DNA of 64,000 nucleotides from Clavelina lepadiformis (GCF_947623445.1 NC_135240.1:12710001-12774000), one strand, 5' to 3'. Positions 1-12,080 are shown, counted from the first letter of the stretch. Numbers and translations are program-made. The notes: generated by a model not told the origin, from the letters alone.

Positions 1-1
1 C

Positions 2-316
2 AGAGCTGAGCATAATATTAATAACTTTCAAAGTTCAGTGAGAAGCGAAATTGAGATAAAAAGTGAATTTATGGCATTAACTGACTGGCATTTGGAACAT
101 ATTGAGCCCTGTGACTTGAGAGGAGTTATAACAGATATATTGAAGGCAGATCCTCGATCAACTTATCGTAGAAATAAGTGCAGTGACAGGTTATATTATT
201 TCACAATTGATAATGCGCACGTGACAGCATGGTTTGATGACACTGTGGTTCCAAACTATGTTGAAGTAGTGAGAGTTATACCGAAAAAACACGTTAAATC
301 TATGCCTCTATCATAG
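2..316 (+). CDS. TRMO: TRMO C-terminal exon (partial)
   Basis: This is the C-terminal part of tRNA (adenine37-N6)-methyltransferase, which N6-methylates t6A37 in some tRNAs using S-adenosylmethionine. The frame is open from base 2 and the start lies outside the window. The recognisable block is DPRSTYRR followed by DRLYYFTIDNAHVTAWF and EVVRV, which matches the C-terminal domain of animal TRMO (formerly C9orf156/NAP1). The family ends soon after this block, as here, with a TAG at 314-316. An intron could enter just before base 36 (an AG precedes it), so the first ten or so codons are uncertain. The gene is convergent with CHMP2A. The catalytic N-terminal half cannot be judged from this window. 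Confidence 0.85.
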   Translation, partial: RAEHNINNFQSSVRSEIEIKSEFMALTDWHLEHIEPCDLRGVITDILKADPRSTYRRNKCSDRLYYFTIDNAHVTAWFDDTVVPNYVEVVRVIPKKHVKSMPLS

Positions 317-989
317 CTTTTTCTGAAATTTATATTCACTTGCTGTATTGTTGTAACACAAAAGCTTGTCAAGTCGATATTGAAAGGACTAATTAAAATT
401 AGTATCGTACGTTACTATCGTAAATTACTAAAGGTACGTTTTTTTGATCTAAAAGCTGTAATAACCAACTGTTATAAGCATTCAAGCCTAGGCCTTCCCA
501 AGTTTAAAATAAAATAGTGTGTCTTTTTAGGTCACCTTTTTGCTTGTTTTACTTCTACTTTAATTGCTTGTGTTGCATTTGTTTTTTTTTACATCTTTTT
601 ATACGTTTAATTGCAGGGTTCTGAATTTGTGACATCCTTGATTCTAATTTTGGTTATACACTGTAGCCCATATCTTGATTTTTAAGATGAATGTTCAACA
701 ATTCTAGCGTATGACTGCGCATTAATAAAAGGAATCAGCACAGCATAAATGTTACAATTAATGGCTTTTCGACTAATTTTGAGGTATTGGCGCCATTCAT
801 GCTCTGGAAAATGCCCACGAAAACAGTAAAGAGTCAACCAAAGTTTGGCTAACTTATTAGTTTACATACGTTTTAACTGGGGATTTGCTTGGTCTGGTGA
901 AGTTACTTTGAATTAAGTCGAGTTAATGAGCACTGTATTTCATTAGCCCACTCCATATTAGACTAAACTAATATACCCGTAATGCCACT
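317..989. other. TRMO 3' UTR and intergenic DNA
   Basis: AT-rich sequence containing the TRMO 3' UTR. I see no further gene or repeat with recognisable ends. Confidence 0.5.
508..513 (+). promoter_or_regulatory. Likely polyadenylation signal of TRMO
   Basis: A canonical AATAAA hexamer lies about 190 bp after the TRMO stop and is followed by T-rich sequence. It is the first canonical signal downstream. Confidence 0.45.
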
Positions 990-1252
990 TAGGGATGTGC
1001 CGAATCGAACATGAATCTGAATATTGCAAACAGATTCAGACCAAATTTTTTATTTTGAAAAAAGCTAAGAAATCTACAACGAAGTTTTCACTAATTTGTT
1101 TCGTCATTAACATCACAGAAAACGAGAAGTTAAAGCACTATTATGTTGCTTGACAAATAGTTTGATATGTAGATATTCGATTCGAATTTGCAAGAATATC
1201 AAAATCTATTATTCATACTTTCAAGAATATTTTTCAATTTGGCACATCCCTA
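990..1252. mobile_element. hAT-type non-autonomous element
   Basis: A 263-bp element with inverted ends: TAGGGATGTGCCGAAT on the left and a right end that reads TAGGGATGTGCCAAAT in reverse complement. It is flanked by an 8-bp target duplication with one mismatch (ATGCCACT / ATGCTACT). The length and 8-bp duplication fit hAT MITEs. It has no coding capacity. The ends resemble those of the element at 45321-45733, so both probably belong to one family. Confidence 0.8.
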
Positions 1253-1763
1253 ATGCTACTAGTTTGATTTTTAATGTATTTATATATATGTCATTTCAAT
1301 TAACATACCAAATTGCACTACACTGCTTTGCAATAACCTGACAAATACTACAACTTCGTGCTATTTATATGCAACGAAATACACATTCAGTGTACAGAGA
1401 ACAGTAAAAATAGACATATGTGATATATATATAAAAGTTATTGCATATTGCCAATTTCGACTACTGTAGTACTAAAACGTGAAGAACTGTACCTCATCCT
1501 TCAAAAATTGTAACAGTACAATAACTTCATAGTTCAAAGCAAGAACTAACTCTGCATGATTTAAGATAGACTTGCAGAAATGGAAAATACTTCACCAAAC
1601 ATGTGCAGCGCCGAATTGCAATGTAAGCAAATATTAAGCATAGACATTAAAATGTGGTCGTACAGGTAATGTGTTGTCGAACATACCAAAGACCTTACGA
1701 ATATGCCGAGTAACATCCAATAATGTTTGCGTTTGATAGTAAAAAAATGTTTTAATGCCATAG

Positions 1764-3653
1764 TTAATCCCTTCTCAGGTTATTTAGCCTTGCTTCAAGA
1801 TCAGCATCTGCACTGTCGACCATTCCGCCATCCGCAACAGCAGTTGGTCCAGCCTTGGCTTTTGAGGGTCCAGCGAGTGATCCTTGCTCAGCTGGAATGC
1901 TACCAAGCTCATCACTGAACTGCAAGCCCAGCTCATCAAATACTTGCTTCACAATAACATCACTATAATGGTACAAAAATATGGTAGCTTTATTAAATCT
2001 TCCGCGTATGAGAAAAGCCGTATGCTGCAAACTATATCAATCAGTGTCAATGTGTGATGTAATAATCAAGATTTTTTAGCAATTAAAAATATTTTCACTC
2101 CTGTGCATTTTTGAAAGTCAATCGCATTATAAAATGTGTCCTTAACTGCAACTGTAATTGCTATTATTTGTTATAAATTTTAGGAAATTTCATGTTGAAG
2201 AGTTTTGTTTTGGTTACACCTATCAAAAATCATTAATAAACGAGTAGAGTAGTGTTAAGAACGTTCTAGAATTGTAGATGCCGTCGTTGAACAATTCAAA
2301 ATTCTTCATTTTCATAGCATATATCTGTTAACTTATAAAGATAACAGCAACATGAAGCAAATTACGACACTATGATGACGACTCGGCTCATCAGTTACCA
2401 GCCTCATTAATTATTGTTATTAACTTAAAAAACAAAGCGTTTATATGAAACAGGCGTCACATTGTTGCATATGCATTTCATGTGTTCGCAAATAAAAAAA
2501 CAAGCGAATAACCCTTAAAGCACGCTTGTGATTCTATTCCAACTTTGAAAAAAGAGCGTCACTCTCGAGATCACTCCTAGAAAAAAGGAGCACGCTTGAG
2601 CCTAGCTTTGCAACATTGCGTGTGTGTAAAACTTAGCATGGCAGTTAGGCACAATCAAAGAACTTCAGCCACTTCACATCTGTGAGAGTGATATTTCCTG
2701 TGCTCTTACCGAAGTTGTCCCTAATCAAGATGAATTCTACAGTTTCCCTCATGTTACAACAAATGTTCAGTTAACTTACTGACGTATCATGTATTTGGAA
2801 GTAAATGACCATGACAACCATGGATAGCTAAAACAACCAAAAAATGCCACTGGTACTCACGCTTCCTCTTCATCGTCTTCTCCTTCCATGGCATCATCGA
2901 TAGCATCTTCCATCATTTCTGTTTTCATGTCAAGCATTTCCGATTGTCTCTCAAAATCCTGCATAATCTTTTGAATTTGCGGCAGCTTCATCTGCTTATT
3001 CATTGCCCTCATTGCCTACATCGTAAACATCTTGGTTAAACTAATTACCGTTATATTGTGTGACTCACTTAATGGCGATAAGCTAAATAAGACACCTTTG
3101 TTACTCCTTTCATGGCCTGCATCATTGCGTCTTGACTCTGCAGAGTGGAAATCTTTAATGAAACAGCTTGAATGTTGGCTTTCATCACAATAAATTTTTT
3201 TACGTATCTCTTAGTTCGCACCAGATCTTTTGCCATAATACGTACAGCATCCTGCAAAATTAAGCTAAAAACTTTATCTTCGTTACTAAACAGCCGTGAA
3301 TATGAATACCACAGGCTGATTACTAGTGTGTTTATAATAACAACTTGGGACAGTTTATCATAAAGCTGTGTTTCATTGCAAGAAATTTTGTATAATTTAG
3401 CAAATAAATGAGCAGATATAAAGCAATTAGCATCATTAAATAGCAGTAGCCTACCTTTTACCATCTCGTGGTAACTTCAACTTACCATTTGGCCATCTTT
3501 TGCCATTTTCTTAATATCAGCAATAATTTTCTTTTCTTGTTGTTCCATTTTCGTTCTTTCTCTATCTAAGTCTCTCATTGTTCTATTTAATAAACGCTTG
3601 TTTTCCTGCAGCATTTGCCGTGGCGTCTTTTTCTTCCCAAACAACCACTCCAT
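1764..3653 (-). CDS. CHMP2A: CHMP2A, ESCRT-III subunit (4 exons)
   Basis: Charged multivesicular body protein 2a is a core ESCRT-III filament subunit that acts in endosomal sorting, cytokinetic abscission and membrane repair, and it recruits VPS4. Coding exons on the minus strand are 3486-3653, 3096-3251, 2861-3015 and 1764-1962; all borders are GT..AG and the phases agree, giving 225 aa against about 222 in human. The start MEWLFGKKKTPRQML matches the family N-terminus. The basic helix core KKIIADIKKMAKDGQMDAVR and RIMAKDLVRTKRYVKKF is clear. The acidic stretch EGEDDEEEAD leads into the C-terminal MIT-interacting motif LEARLNNLRRD, which in this family binds VPS4 MIT domains. It is convergent with TRMO. 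A hAT MITE lies about 190 bp upstream of the ATG, in the presumed promoter. Confidence 0.97.
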
Positions 3654-3844
3654 TTTTTTGTAATTTAATATATTACAGTAACTAAACCTTAAAAAAAACT
3701 TGGTGTGGATTTTCATCAAAATGCAATAAAAATATACAATGCCAGTTTGTTTTGGCTTCTTTCATTACAACTAACTTATTGTTATCAAAAAATATTCATC
3801 TTGTTTGCAAGAAGATGTGCAAATAACCAAAGCATGTCATAGAG

Positions 3845-4347
3845 CAGGGGTGGCCAGACCTGCTTCATGCTCGAGCCGCATATAACAAATTCCAGTTTTA
3901 AAAGAGCCACAACACAAACACAATAAAAAACACGAATTTATTCACTCACATCGAAGTGTAGCTATTGATAAACATTAGTGCTGCGTGGTGATACTATGAG
4001 TCTCCGCCTGGGCTTCACCAACTCTTTTTGCAATTATTAGTAACCAAGACTTAAAACTAGGTCAGCCCTGACGTACAGATTCAATCTGACAGTTTACTTA
4101 ACTACAGTGTACAAGTTAGCACACTTCTGTACAATAATGTACTTTTTGGTGCGTAATTTGATTATTACTAACAATGAGTCCATTGTTACTACGTGTGACA
4201 GAACGTATTGTTTCATAATCTGATCAAACAACTCGTCTAGACCGGGAAAATGCCTGTCTAATTCAACAATGATCATTCATTAAAGAGCCGCAATCAAAGG
4301 CTCAAAGAGCCGCATGCGGCTCGAGAGCCACAGTTTGGCCACCCCTG
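3845..4347. mobile_element. hAT-type non-autonomous element
   Basis: A 503-bp element starting CAGGGGTGGCCAGACCTG and ending in the inverse TTTGGCCACCCCTG. A perfect 8-bp duplication TCATAGAG lies at 3837-3844 and 4348-4355. Subterminal GAGCCGC motifs recur near the right end. There is no transposase. The perfect duplication indicates a fairly recent insertion. It sits upstream of CHMP2A. Confidence 0.9.
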
Positions 4348-6373
4348 TCATAGAGGATATCATATTCGATGAAAAATTATGTACACATGTCATTGTTATA
4401 AACAGCAAATGCTGTAACTTCACAATGTTATGTTAGAAGTGGGGTTAAGGCTTCATTTGAATGCGCTACAAGACAGCCCTGTTACAGGAGGCGTCAAACA
4501 CCTAAAACTAAAATCTTTATGAATTTGTTGTACTCCTACATAGGGCTTTAAAATACATGTTTAGAACAATCAGAATGGAGCACGGTTGGAGTTGTTTTCT
4601 GGGAATTACCCTAGCATTTGGCGTGCTTCAATGTCCCAGGTCGCGTGCAGAATTATGCTAAAAATTAGCATGAAAGTAGCTAAAATTGGGTTTTTTAGAC
4701 CAAAAAATCTAGTGTTTACTTTGCGCCTCTGTAAAAAAGTTTAAATCACGGTTTTTTGATGGCACTTTATGGAATGGTAGTTCAAAGCATATTGAATTAA
4801 CATGCAAAATTTCAGAGAGCCTCATGGAGGATTTTTCGAGTAATCAGTCTTTTAGTAAATTCATTGTATAATAAAACAAAGATTTTACGGCATTTTTTGG
4901 TGTTTGACGCCACCTTCACTGCAACCCTTGCCCAACATGATTCCTAACTATCTTTGCAGTAAACTAGAAAACTGCGGGGTTAGCTAGAAACCACAAGAAC
5001 TGTGCTGCAGTCGCGATAATATGGTTTTTAAAATGCGGGGTAAGGGTATGGGTACCCACAAAATATTAACTGTTGGTGCAGGGCAAGTGTCCACATTGAA
5101 ATCATTGCTGGTTTTATGTATAAGATCGTTGTGTTAACTTCTGTTAAATACAATTATATCAGTTCAAAACTATGAAGGAAGGTCAAACGTTGTCTACCTC
5201 CTTTTGTTATTATCTTACAGTTTCCAGCAGCAGTAGGAAGTATATTATTTAGTGAATTGTTTCAAGCTAATTTTTATAAGATTATCCATCCTGGCTCACA
5301 TAAGACCCAGCATGTGAAGTCACAAACTCATAATTTTATCAAAAATAAAATTACAAAAACCGCAATCAGTGATCATGACAAACAGTTGTTGTAGCAACAT
5401 TTATAAGAAAAGCTGCAAGCACAAAACAAACTTAGTTTCATTTATTCGAAACGATTTCGTTTTACAAAAGCAATGGTAACAGCTAACAAGAATCAGTCAG
5501 CTGTTGCCCCAGTGAAAAATATCCAAACACAATGAAAGGTTCGGCTGTCAATGTTATGCATGGCTTTCTCTTTCAAACAACGAAGTGCACTTTTACTAAC
5601 AGATTTTGTAGTTAAATTCAAGCGTGCCTTCGAACAAGCAAACTGCAGGCAAAATAAAAGAAATTTTCAGAAAACATGCTGGTACTCACAAATGAATCAA
5701 TATGATGCTGTCTTTGTGGCTGTGAAAAAAAGTACTCACGCAGGGCTCAATAGTTAAAAAAGGTTTGGTTTAATTCTATTAATTATCTTTAAAATGTTAT
5801 ACTCAAGCAACTATAAATTATATACATACTGTACAGTTTCAACTATTCGCATGTGTGCAAATTGTCCATTACTTTTAATCATTAAGTTTGGAACAAAAAA
5901 TTGATCTTTGTCACTTAGTTTGCTACAGTAGAGCTGAGTCTGTTCATTAAGAACATCAGCATCCCTTAGGCTCTTTTTTATTTCTCCTTTATGCAAATTG
6001 GTACATAATAGCCTCTGTTTCTATCTATATGTCAAATATTTAAGCAGCGTCGGTGTGTAGTTCAAATCTTTCCCTCATAGTGCTATAATTGTGATTGTCA
6101 TATATGTTAATGAGACTTTTAAGTGAAGAAAAATCTTTGAAACAGTCACTTGTTAGTGGGGCACTTTGGCTAATAGCAATGCTGATGCCATGATCCAAAG
6201 TATTTAATTCTAGCATTAAGCCACATCAGTTAGTGTCCTACAGCTTGATGACAACTAGCCCAAACTGAACAACAATCAGACAAATCTACTGCCATGTACA
6301 TACGGTTTGATGAAAATTCAATAAATGTACAATTGACAATAAATCGAGTAATACAGATATATATATTCCAACT
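4348..6373. other. Intergenic DNA
   Basis: AT-rich, with no gene I recognise. The only open segment with plausible splice context is the unassigned minus-strand stretch at 5830-5996, listed separately. Confidence 0.4.
5830..5996 (-). other. Possible coding exon of unknown gene
   Basis: An open minus-strand frame of about 55 codons ends at a good donor (GTATGT, 5824-5829). The peptide includes QTQLYCSKLSDKDQFFVPN and SNGQFAHMRIVE, which has protein-like composition. I do not recognise the family, I see no convincing acceptor, and I could not connect it to another exon. It could equally be chance. Confidence 0.2.
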
Positions 6374-6908
6374 CAGTGGTCCCCAACCCCCGGTCCGCGG
6401 ACCAGTACCGGTCCGTAGGTCAGTTGGTACCGGTCCGCACAGGGTACTGTTAATTAGTGTGGGAGCCCCTTTTGTTGCGTAGGCACGCTTGAGTTCTCGA
6501 AATCGATTGTCTGGAGAGGCCATTTTATCGCATAATAACCTTAGTTTATTACATCAGCCCTTGTTATGCTAAAATTCTTGAATTGTTATCTTGAGTGTAT
6601 CAGCTAGTCTTCCTAATTTAGTATCCCTTGCCCATTCTAACTGCCCGATGCCCTTTAATCAGGAGAGTAAGTTTGTTACATTCAGTTTTTTAGGAGGCGC
6701 GCAAACTTTTATTTTCACAGGCTTTTCACATTTTCACAATTTAAATCACTTGATATTCGTTTTAATTCAATTTCAATTTCATTTTGAATGCATGTTCAAA
6801 TACAAGAAAATAAAAAAAAATCTGCGTCTCCCCCACCCTTTTAGTGGGTCGCGGTAGAATTATCAAACGTAGACCGGTCCGCGGAGACAAAAAGGTTGGG
6901 GACCACTG
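6374..6908. mobile_element. hAT-type non-autonomous element
   Basis: A 535-bp element starting CAGTGGTCCCCAACCCCCGG and ending GGTTGGGGACCACTG, with a perfect 8-bp duplication TTCCAACT at 6366-6373 and 6909-6916. GGTCCGCGGACCAG-like GC-rich motifs lie just inside both ends. The short open frames inside show no catalytic motif. The ends resemble those of the element at 56720-57078. Confidence 0.9.
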
Positions 6909-6958
6909 TTCCAACTGATTGAGTCACAGAATCCTAATTGAAAGTAAATGTGTCAATA

Positions 6959-7945
6959 ATACCCCTTTCCAAGTTACGGCCACCATTTTTTGGGTTGCAC
7001 GACTTTTCAGTCGCCTATACAGTACTTAACAATGGAAATTCTCTACCCAATTTGATTCTTGTTTAAATTACAAGCGTTCTCGGAAAGATTTCAATCAGGT
7101 AAGTAGCATATGAATTCCTTTACATGATAAAGAAAAAAAATATGAAAATACATTGCTTATTTTTTATTTTACAGCGCTTTGAAACCTAGGCACTGTTTGA
7201 TATGACGTCTAGATATGTGGCCAGTGAAGCATGCGAAATAAAATGTGTAAAGGATTTGCATGTTATCTGCAGCATAGGCTAATTTTGTTTTGCATGCCAA
7301 GCAAAGTTTGAAATAAGAAACTTAATAGTAATTACAAACTGAATTATTACACTCAAACATGCGGCAGGTAGCATGCAAACTCTTACGCATTTACATCTCT
7401 GACCACATATCAAGCTGTCATACCAAACAGGCTAGACTGCAGAGTTTGGCTTAGGTGCACTCAATAACTGCTTAATTCATGAGTTTCAATGCCGTACTTA
7501 AGGTGCTTCGAACAAACGCTTCTGTGGACTCAATATTCAATTGATTTAAAGACTGAATAAGTCAAACTGTGTACATTATTGTATAATTGCGCCCCTCAAT
7601 TCACACTTCCATTGCATCTGAGCATTTTTGCGCACCACACTTGTTATTTTTGATTGTATACTGCATCCAAAATCTTGCTGAAAACAGCCATACTATGCAG
7701 TTCAGTGTAGGTATCAAACTGCTGTAAAACAAGAACTTAGTAACATTCTTTCAATATGTTTTCTTTATCATTAAACGGAATTCATATGCTATTCACTTAA
7801 GCAAAATCTTTACAATTCGATGTCTAACACGTTTGCAATTTAAAAAAAAATTGAAGTGGGTCGACAATTTCCTTTGTTAAGTACGGTAGGCTATAGAAGA
7901 TTGAAAAAATCTTGCCACTCACAGAGCAACTCGAAAAGGGTCTAT
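6959..7945. mobile_element. Foldback element, copy 1
   Basis: The first 300 bp or so and the last 340 bp are imperfect inverted repeats of each other. Matching landmarks are CATATGAATTCC on the left and its inverse GAATTCATATG on the right, and AAATTGC near TTAACAATGGAAATT-type ends. The same arrangement recurs at 57487-58213, so this is a dispersed family. No ORF is convincing. End points are accurate to a few bases only and the target duplication is too short to fix. Confidence 0.6.
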
Positions 7946-8748
7946 TTTTTACATTAAAAACTCCAAAATTCCTTTTTAAGGTGTTTTCACATGCTTCTCA
8001 GACAGCTAATTGTTTGGCTGTTTGAGAAAACATTTGTTTTAAAAAACATAGGCCTACTACAGGCTATTAGCCTAATACTGTTTGCTATTAGCAATAGGCT
8101 TAATACAACTTGCAATAAGCCAAACTACTGAAGTTGGTTTTAAAACCTCTTAACAACATGGGAGTTGGGCCTAAAACCAAAATGGCTACGATAAAGCTAT
8201 TTATTACCGCAAGCTGCAGCTTTGGGAGCTTACGGTACCATCTGCCTTTGGGTATAGGCTACAACAATTAATACAACAAAAAATACTTTGCAACTCAGTT
8301 GATAAGGTTAGAAAAATGATTTTACATCAGCCGTACCGCTGACTTCCACAAATATTTCTACTCGCCCGCCTGTACAAAGTCTGATGCCGTACTAAACAGC
8401 TAGCTATGCCTAGTTCATACAGTCATATTTCCAAAACATAGTGATCACTGATCAGTCACAGGATAATGAATGTTACGTCATCAGGCCTTTTTCTCCTTAC
8501 CTTCAACACCACACAAGAAATCATGTGCGGCTTTGTGTGCTAAATGACGTTTATATCGTAATCATATGACTTTTGCAGTCATACTTAGCAACCACGAGAA
8601 AAAACTTCAGAAGTTTAACTCTTTTAGATAATAATATACTCATTCATTCATTTTTATGTTTCGCCTTAAATGTGGGGAGCCAAAAATTGTGTTGATGCAG
8701 GTGGTTGCAAACATATAGGCCTATAAGCAATAGCGATGATATATTTAC
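7946..8748. other. Intergenic DNA
   Basis: I see no gene and no delimited repeat here. Confidence 0.4.
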
Positions 8749-9129
8749 CAGGGTTACCAGGTAATCCGGTAGGATCTCGGACAGTATCAGTCTAAAATGC
8801 GGGCATTTTAGCACAAATAATAAAAAATCTTTTATTTATCCCCCAGCACTTCACTGATGTCTCAGGAAATTAAACATTGGCACATAACGATCAAACACAC
8901 ACAAAATGTAACACAACAGAGAATGAAAAGTAGGTAGGAGGCCTAAATGAAATAAAAACCGAAAAAGCTTCAAACAAAAAGAAATTAGCTTACACTATTT
9001 AGTAATTCATGTAATGTAGCATTCTCTTTATATTTATATCCGAATGATTTGCTAGCCGTCGGACATAGTATAAGAAATTAGGCCAATTTATCGTTTTTTG
9101 TCCGAACTTTAGGCCAACTGGCAACCCTG
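8749..9129. mobile_element. hAT-type non-autonomous element
   Basis: A 381-bp element with ends CAGGGTTACCAG and CTGGCAACCCTG, and a perfect 8-bp duplication ATATTTAC at 8741-8748 and 9130-9137. It has no coding capacity. Confidence 0.88.
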
Positions 9130-9352
9130 ATATTTACCACAATAAACTCAGGCAAATGTAGGAAAGCTTTGAACGCAAAAACGAGCATTACAATAGTATA
9201 AAGTGAAAGAATAAAATTGTTAGCGTCGGCAGGGCCACGAATCCCAAATTACAAAAAATAAAATTTAAATAAGTTACATCAAAATAAAATCAAAGTTAAC
9301 CTGATAGTTTGTCAGGATATGAGCGTTGTGTCACGGTCAAGATGGAACTGAC

Positions 9353-9639
9353 CTGTGTGTCTGGATTGAAAAGGAAAAAACCCACAAATGAACTCCATCC
9401 AAGGGACCGGAGTCTCGTTTAGGTGGCCTGTGGAGATAACAAGGCAAGAATCTTTTACACAGGTCCGTTGTGAGGAGAAGTAGATGATGGTCAATTATTT
9501 CGCTCATGTCCAGTCCGATGGTAAAATCAGCTTGTTTGAAGATGAATGCATCGACAGTGATGTAAGTACTGAACAGTACCAGGAAGAGAAGAACACATTT
9601 TATGCCCGAATCTGGAAGCGAGTGATCTTGAAAATCCAT
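9353..9639 (-). other. Unassigned ORF with signal-like N-terminus
   Basis: A minus-strand ATG at 9639, in good Kozak context (GAAATGG), opens a 95-codon frame. A hydrophobic stretch CVLLFLVLFSTYITVDA near residues 15-31 resembles a signal peptide or anchor. The frame ends at a strong donor, CACAG|GTCAGT, with exon edge at 9353. The opposite strand is also open (9484-9666), so the open frame may be chance. I recognise no family and found no downstream exon. Confidence 0.25.
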
Positions 9640-10298
9640 TTCGCAGAGTTGAGTTTTCTTTGCTAGGGTGTAAAGAAGACACTATTTTCAATCCAAGGTC
9701 ATCCTGTTTGTGTTCTGAAAAACAATATTTACCACGCAGCAGAGAGTACTGGACTTTGATTTTTACAGTAGCGTTTATTTAGAGTATAAAAAATAAGATA
9801 TAAAGTGCGATGTTGTGCAAAGCAGAAAGCAATCATTCAAATAATGATAGAAACTGCAAGCGAGGTGCCTTGAGTTGGGTGTGTAAAGTAGGCTAGCCCA
9901 GTAGACCTTATAAAAATCAGTTGTCATTTGTTAAAAACATAGACTACATAGTACCATAGAAAGTAACAACATTTGGCTAACGAAAACATACACAAAGCCA
10001 ATGTGCAAACAAAAAAATCTTGATTTAATGTGGTTTTAGCCATTGGGGCAACAATGCTGGCCAGTAACATTGCAAAATTAATATAAGTTTGAAAATGTAA
10101 AAATAAATAAGTGCTCATAAGAAAGATCTGATGATCATAGCGATTAAGAAAAATCGGTAAAATGAAAAGGTGTGAAAAAAAGTACCGAAACTCTGCACCA
10201 AATTACTTTTTTCAAGAAACTTCGGTCGGTTTCGGTACTTTTCACGTGATTATTACAAAATTTTAACAAGTATGTTTTCAAAATTACATGTTAATTAA
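9640..10298. other. Intergenic DNA with small inverted repeat
   Basis: No gene seen. Around 10172-10244 the segments AAAGTACCGAAAC and GGTTTCGGTACTTT form an inverted pair, perhaps an old hAT remnant; neither edge nor target duplication could be fixed. Confidence 0.35.
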
Positions 10299-10315
10299 TA
10301 CTAGAAGGACGGGGC

Positions 10316-10329
10316 GCGTCAATTGACGC
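10316..10329. repeat. Subterminal palindrome of the piggyBac element
   Basis: GCGTCAATTGACGC is a perfect 14-bp palindrome. It recurs at 10493-10506 and 11574-11587, each time next to a CTAGAAGGACGG-type repeat. A role as a transposase-binding site is inference. Confidence 0.8.
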
Positions 10330-10782
10330 ATTTTCAACCTAAGTTCATCAATAACTTTTAAGTGGTGCATCGCACAACCGTGATATTTCCTGACTTTTCC
10401 TACATTAGTGTTAGGTAACTAACCCATGAATATGAAGTTTTTATTTTACCGGTAGAGATAATTAACGTGGTCACTACCTAGAAGGACGGGGTGCGTCAAT
10501 TGACGCATTGTTACTTCACAGTACAAAAACCAGTTCTCGCAATAGAGAGCATTGTTTTCTTTCTGCTGATAATTACAGGTTTATCGAATTAGGTCACAGT
10601 TGCCAGCACAGGGGTGTAACAAACGTGTTGACAAACTATGGAAGTCGACTTTTCCGCAAAACAGAGTAGTTTCGTCACAAGCGCAGCCTAATATCGGAAT
10701 CTTTGAAGTTTATCGAAGCGTAAGTGTAGTAAGAGTTTCTTAGTTAGATAAATTAGATGAATTAGATAAATTCGTCGGGTCG

Positions 10783-11472
10783 GTGTTTGCTCGTGGCGTG
10801 ACAGGAGGGCGCAATTTCCCTGTGAAGAGTTTGTGGGGGAATTCGTGGGGATGTCCGATGTTTTCCCAAACCATGGCAAGAGACAGGTTTCTGGAGCTCA
10901 TACGATTCCTTCGCTTCGATCTGAAGACGGAAAGGCGTAGGAATCTATTGCATGATAAATTTCCACTCGCTTCACAACTTTGGAACAGTTTTATATCAAT
11001 CTGCCAAAAAGCACTCATTCCACAGTGGAAGATAACTTTGGATGAGCAACTATTGCCGTGTAAGGCACGCTGCAAGTTCATCCAATATATGGCCAATAAA
11101 CCAGACAAGTTTGGTCTAAAGTTCTGGCTGGCTGGCTGGTCGGTGGCTGACGTTGAAAACAAATATTTATTCAACGGTTTTCCTTACGTTGGAAAATATG
11201 ACGCAAGGAGCCCCCAAGGGAGTGTGCCCACCGACGTTGTACTGAAACTCATGGCTCCGCTTTTTCAAGGAGGTTACAACGTCACTTGCGATAATTTTTT
11301 CACCTCACTTGACCTGGCGTTGCGACTTGCGGAAAAGAAGTGCAGCCTCGTAGGGACAATGCGCCAGAACAGGAGAGAAGTCCCGAAAGAGTGCAAGAAG
11401 AAAAAGGAGTTATGTGAAACAGAAGTGTTTAGGCACGACGGCTTGTATTTTCAATGCGATTGCTTTTGTTAA
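10783..11472 (+). pseudogene. Truncated piggyBac transposase
   Basis: A 229-codon frame matching the DDE core of piggyBac transposases. GVTGGRNFPVKSLWG and RDRFLELIRFLRFD match the segment before the core. The first catalytic Asp is in ITLDEQLLPCKARCKF (residue 87) and the second in YNVTCDNFFTSL (residue 170). The frame stops at YFQCDCFC, before the region with the third catalytic Asp and the C-terminal cysteine-rich domain. The N-terminal portion is also missing; short ATTAGATAAATT-like tandem units precede the ORF where it would be. The protein cannot be an active transposase, though it could still bind or be exapted. Confidence 0.9.
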
Positions 11473-11634
11473 TTAAAATGGACATAGCGGACATGCGATG
11501 GAAGTAGTTTTTTCGGAGCAACAGCACAGTTTTCTCAACAAAAAACGTTAGATTTGCGCCGTTTTGACCTTTTGCGTCAATTGACGCACTCCGTCCTTCT
11601 AGGCATACGAAAATTGCCGTCCTTCTAGTGTTAA

Positions 11635-11967
11635 TCCTTAATACTAATTTTAGCATCTGTTGATCTTTTTTAATATAGAAATGTCAAGAAAAATGGCAAG
11701 CGATTAACGTCACATATGTTTTGACCTGGAGTAACCTTTACCGGGAGTATAATTGAGGCAAACGTTGCATTTGCAGCAGCATCTTTTTCTAAGTACCGGT
11801 ACCGTCAAATTACGGATTGCCCACCTCTGCGTGTAGGTTACCTTATGAAAAAATATTAGTTCGTTGTGATATTACTTGTCTGAAGTATTACACAACAAAC
11901 ATCTTCGCCGTAAAGACCGCGTGCACTGGCGGCTATTGTTACAGGATGATCGAGGATGATTGATGAC
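11635..11967. other. Intergenic DNA with an orphan hAT-like end
   Basis: No gene. GGATTGCCCACCTCTG near 11813-11828 looks like the right end of another hAT element. I could not find its left partner, so it is not called. Confidence 0.35.
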
Positions 11968-12080
11968 TAGGGCCCGCAAAAGTCAATAAAGTCAAAAATT
12001 TTTAAGGACCTCGTCTGACCACGAATCAAAGAATAAAGTTGTTTTCAGCACCTAGGGGATTGTTTCTAAGAAGTTTATAG

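Larger units (their letters stand above)
10299..11630. mobile_element. Decayed piggyBac element
   Basis: A 1,332-bp element flanked by TTAA (10295-10298 and 11631-11634), the piggyBac target site. The ends are inverted: left TACTAGAAGGACGG, right CCGTCCTTCTAGTG. The motif CTAGAAGGACGG occurs twice at each end (10301 and 10478; inverted at 11591 and 11617), giving a terminal plus subterminal repeat. A 14-bp palindrome sits beside these repeats three times. Inside is a truncated transposase ORF. It is much shorter than autonomous piggyBacs (about 2.5 kb), so it is internally deleted. Confidence 0.9.

Noticed and set aside
6230..6523. 97-aa minus-strand ORF
   Set aside because: It spans the left end of the hAT element at 6374 and reads through its GC-rich terminal repeat.
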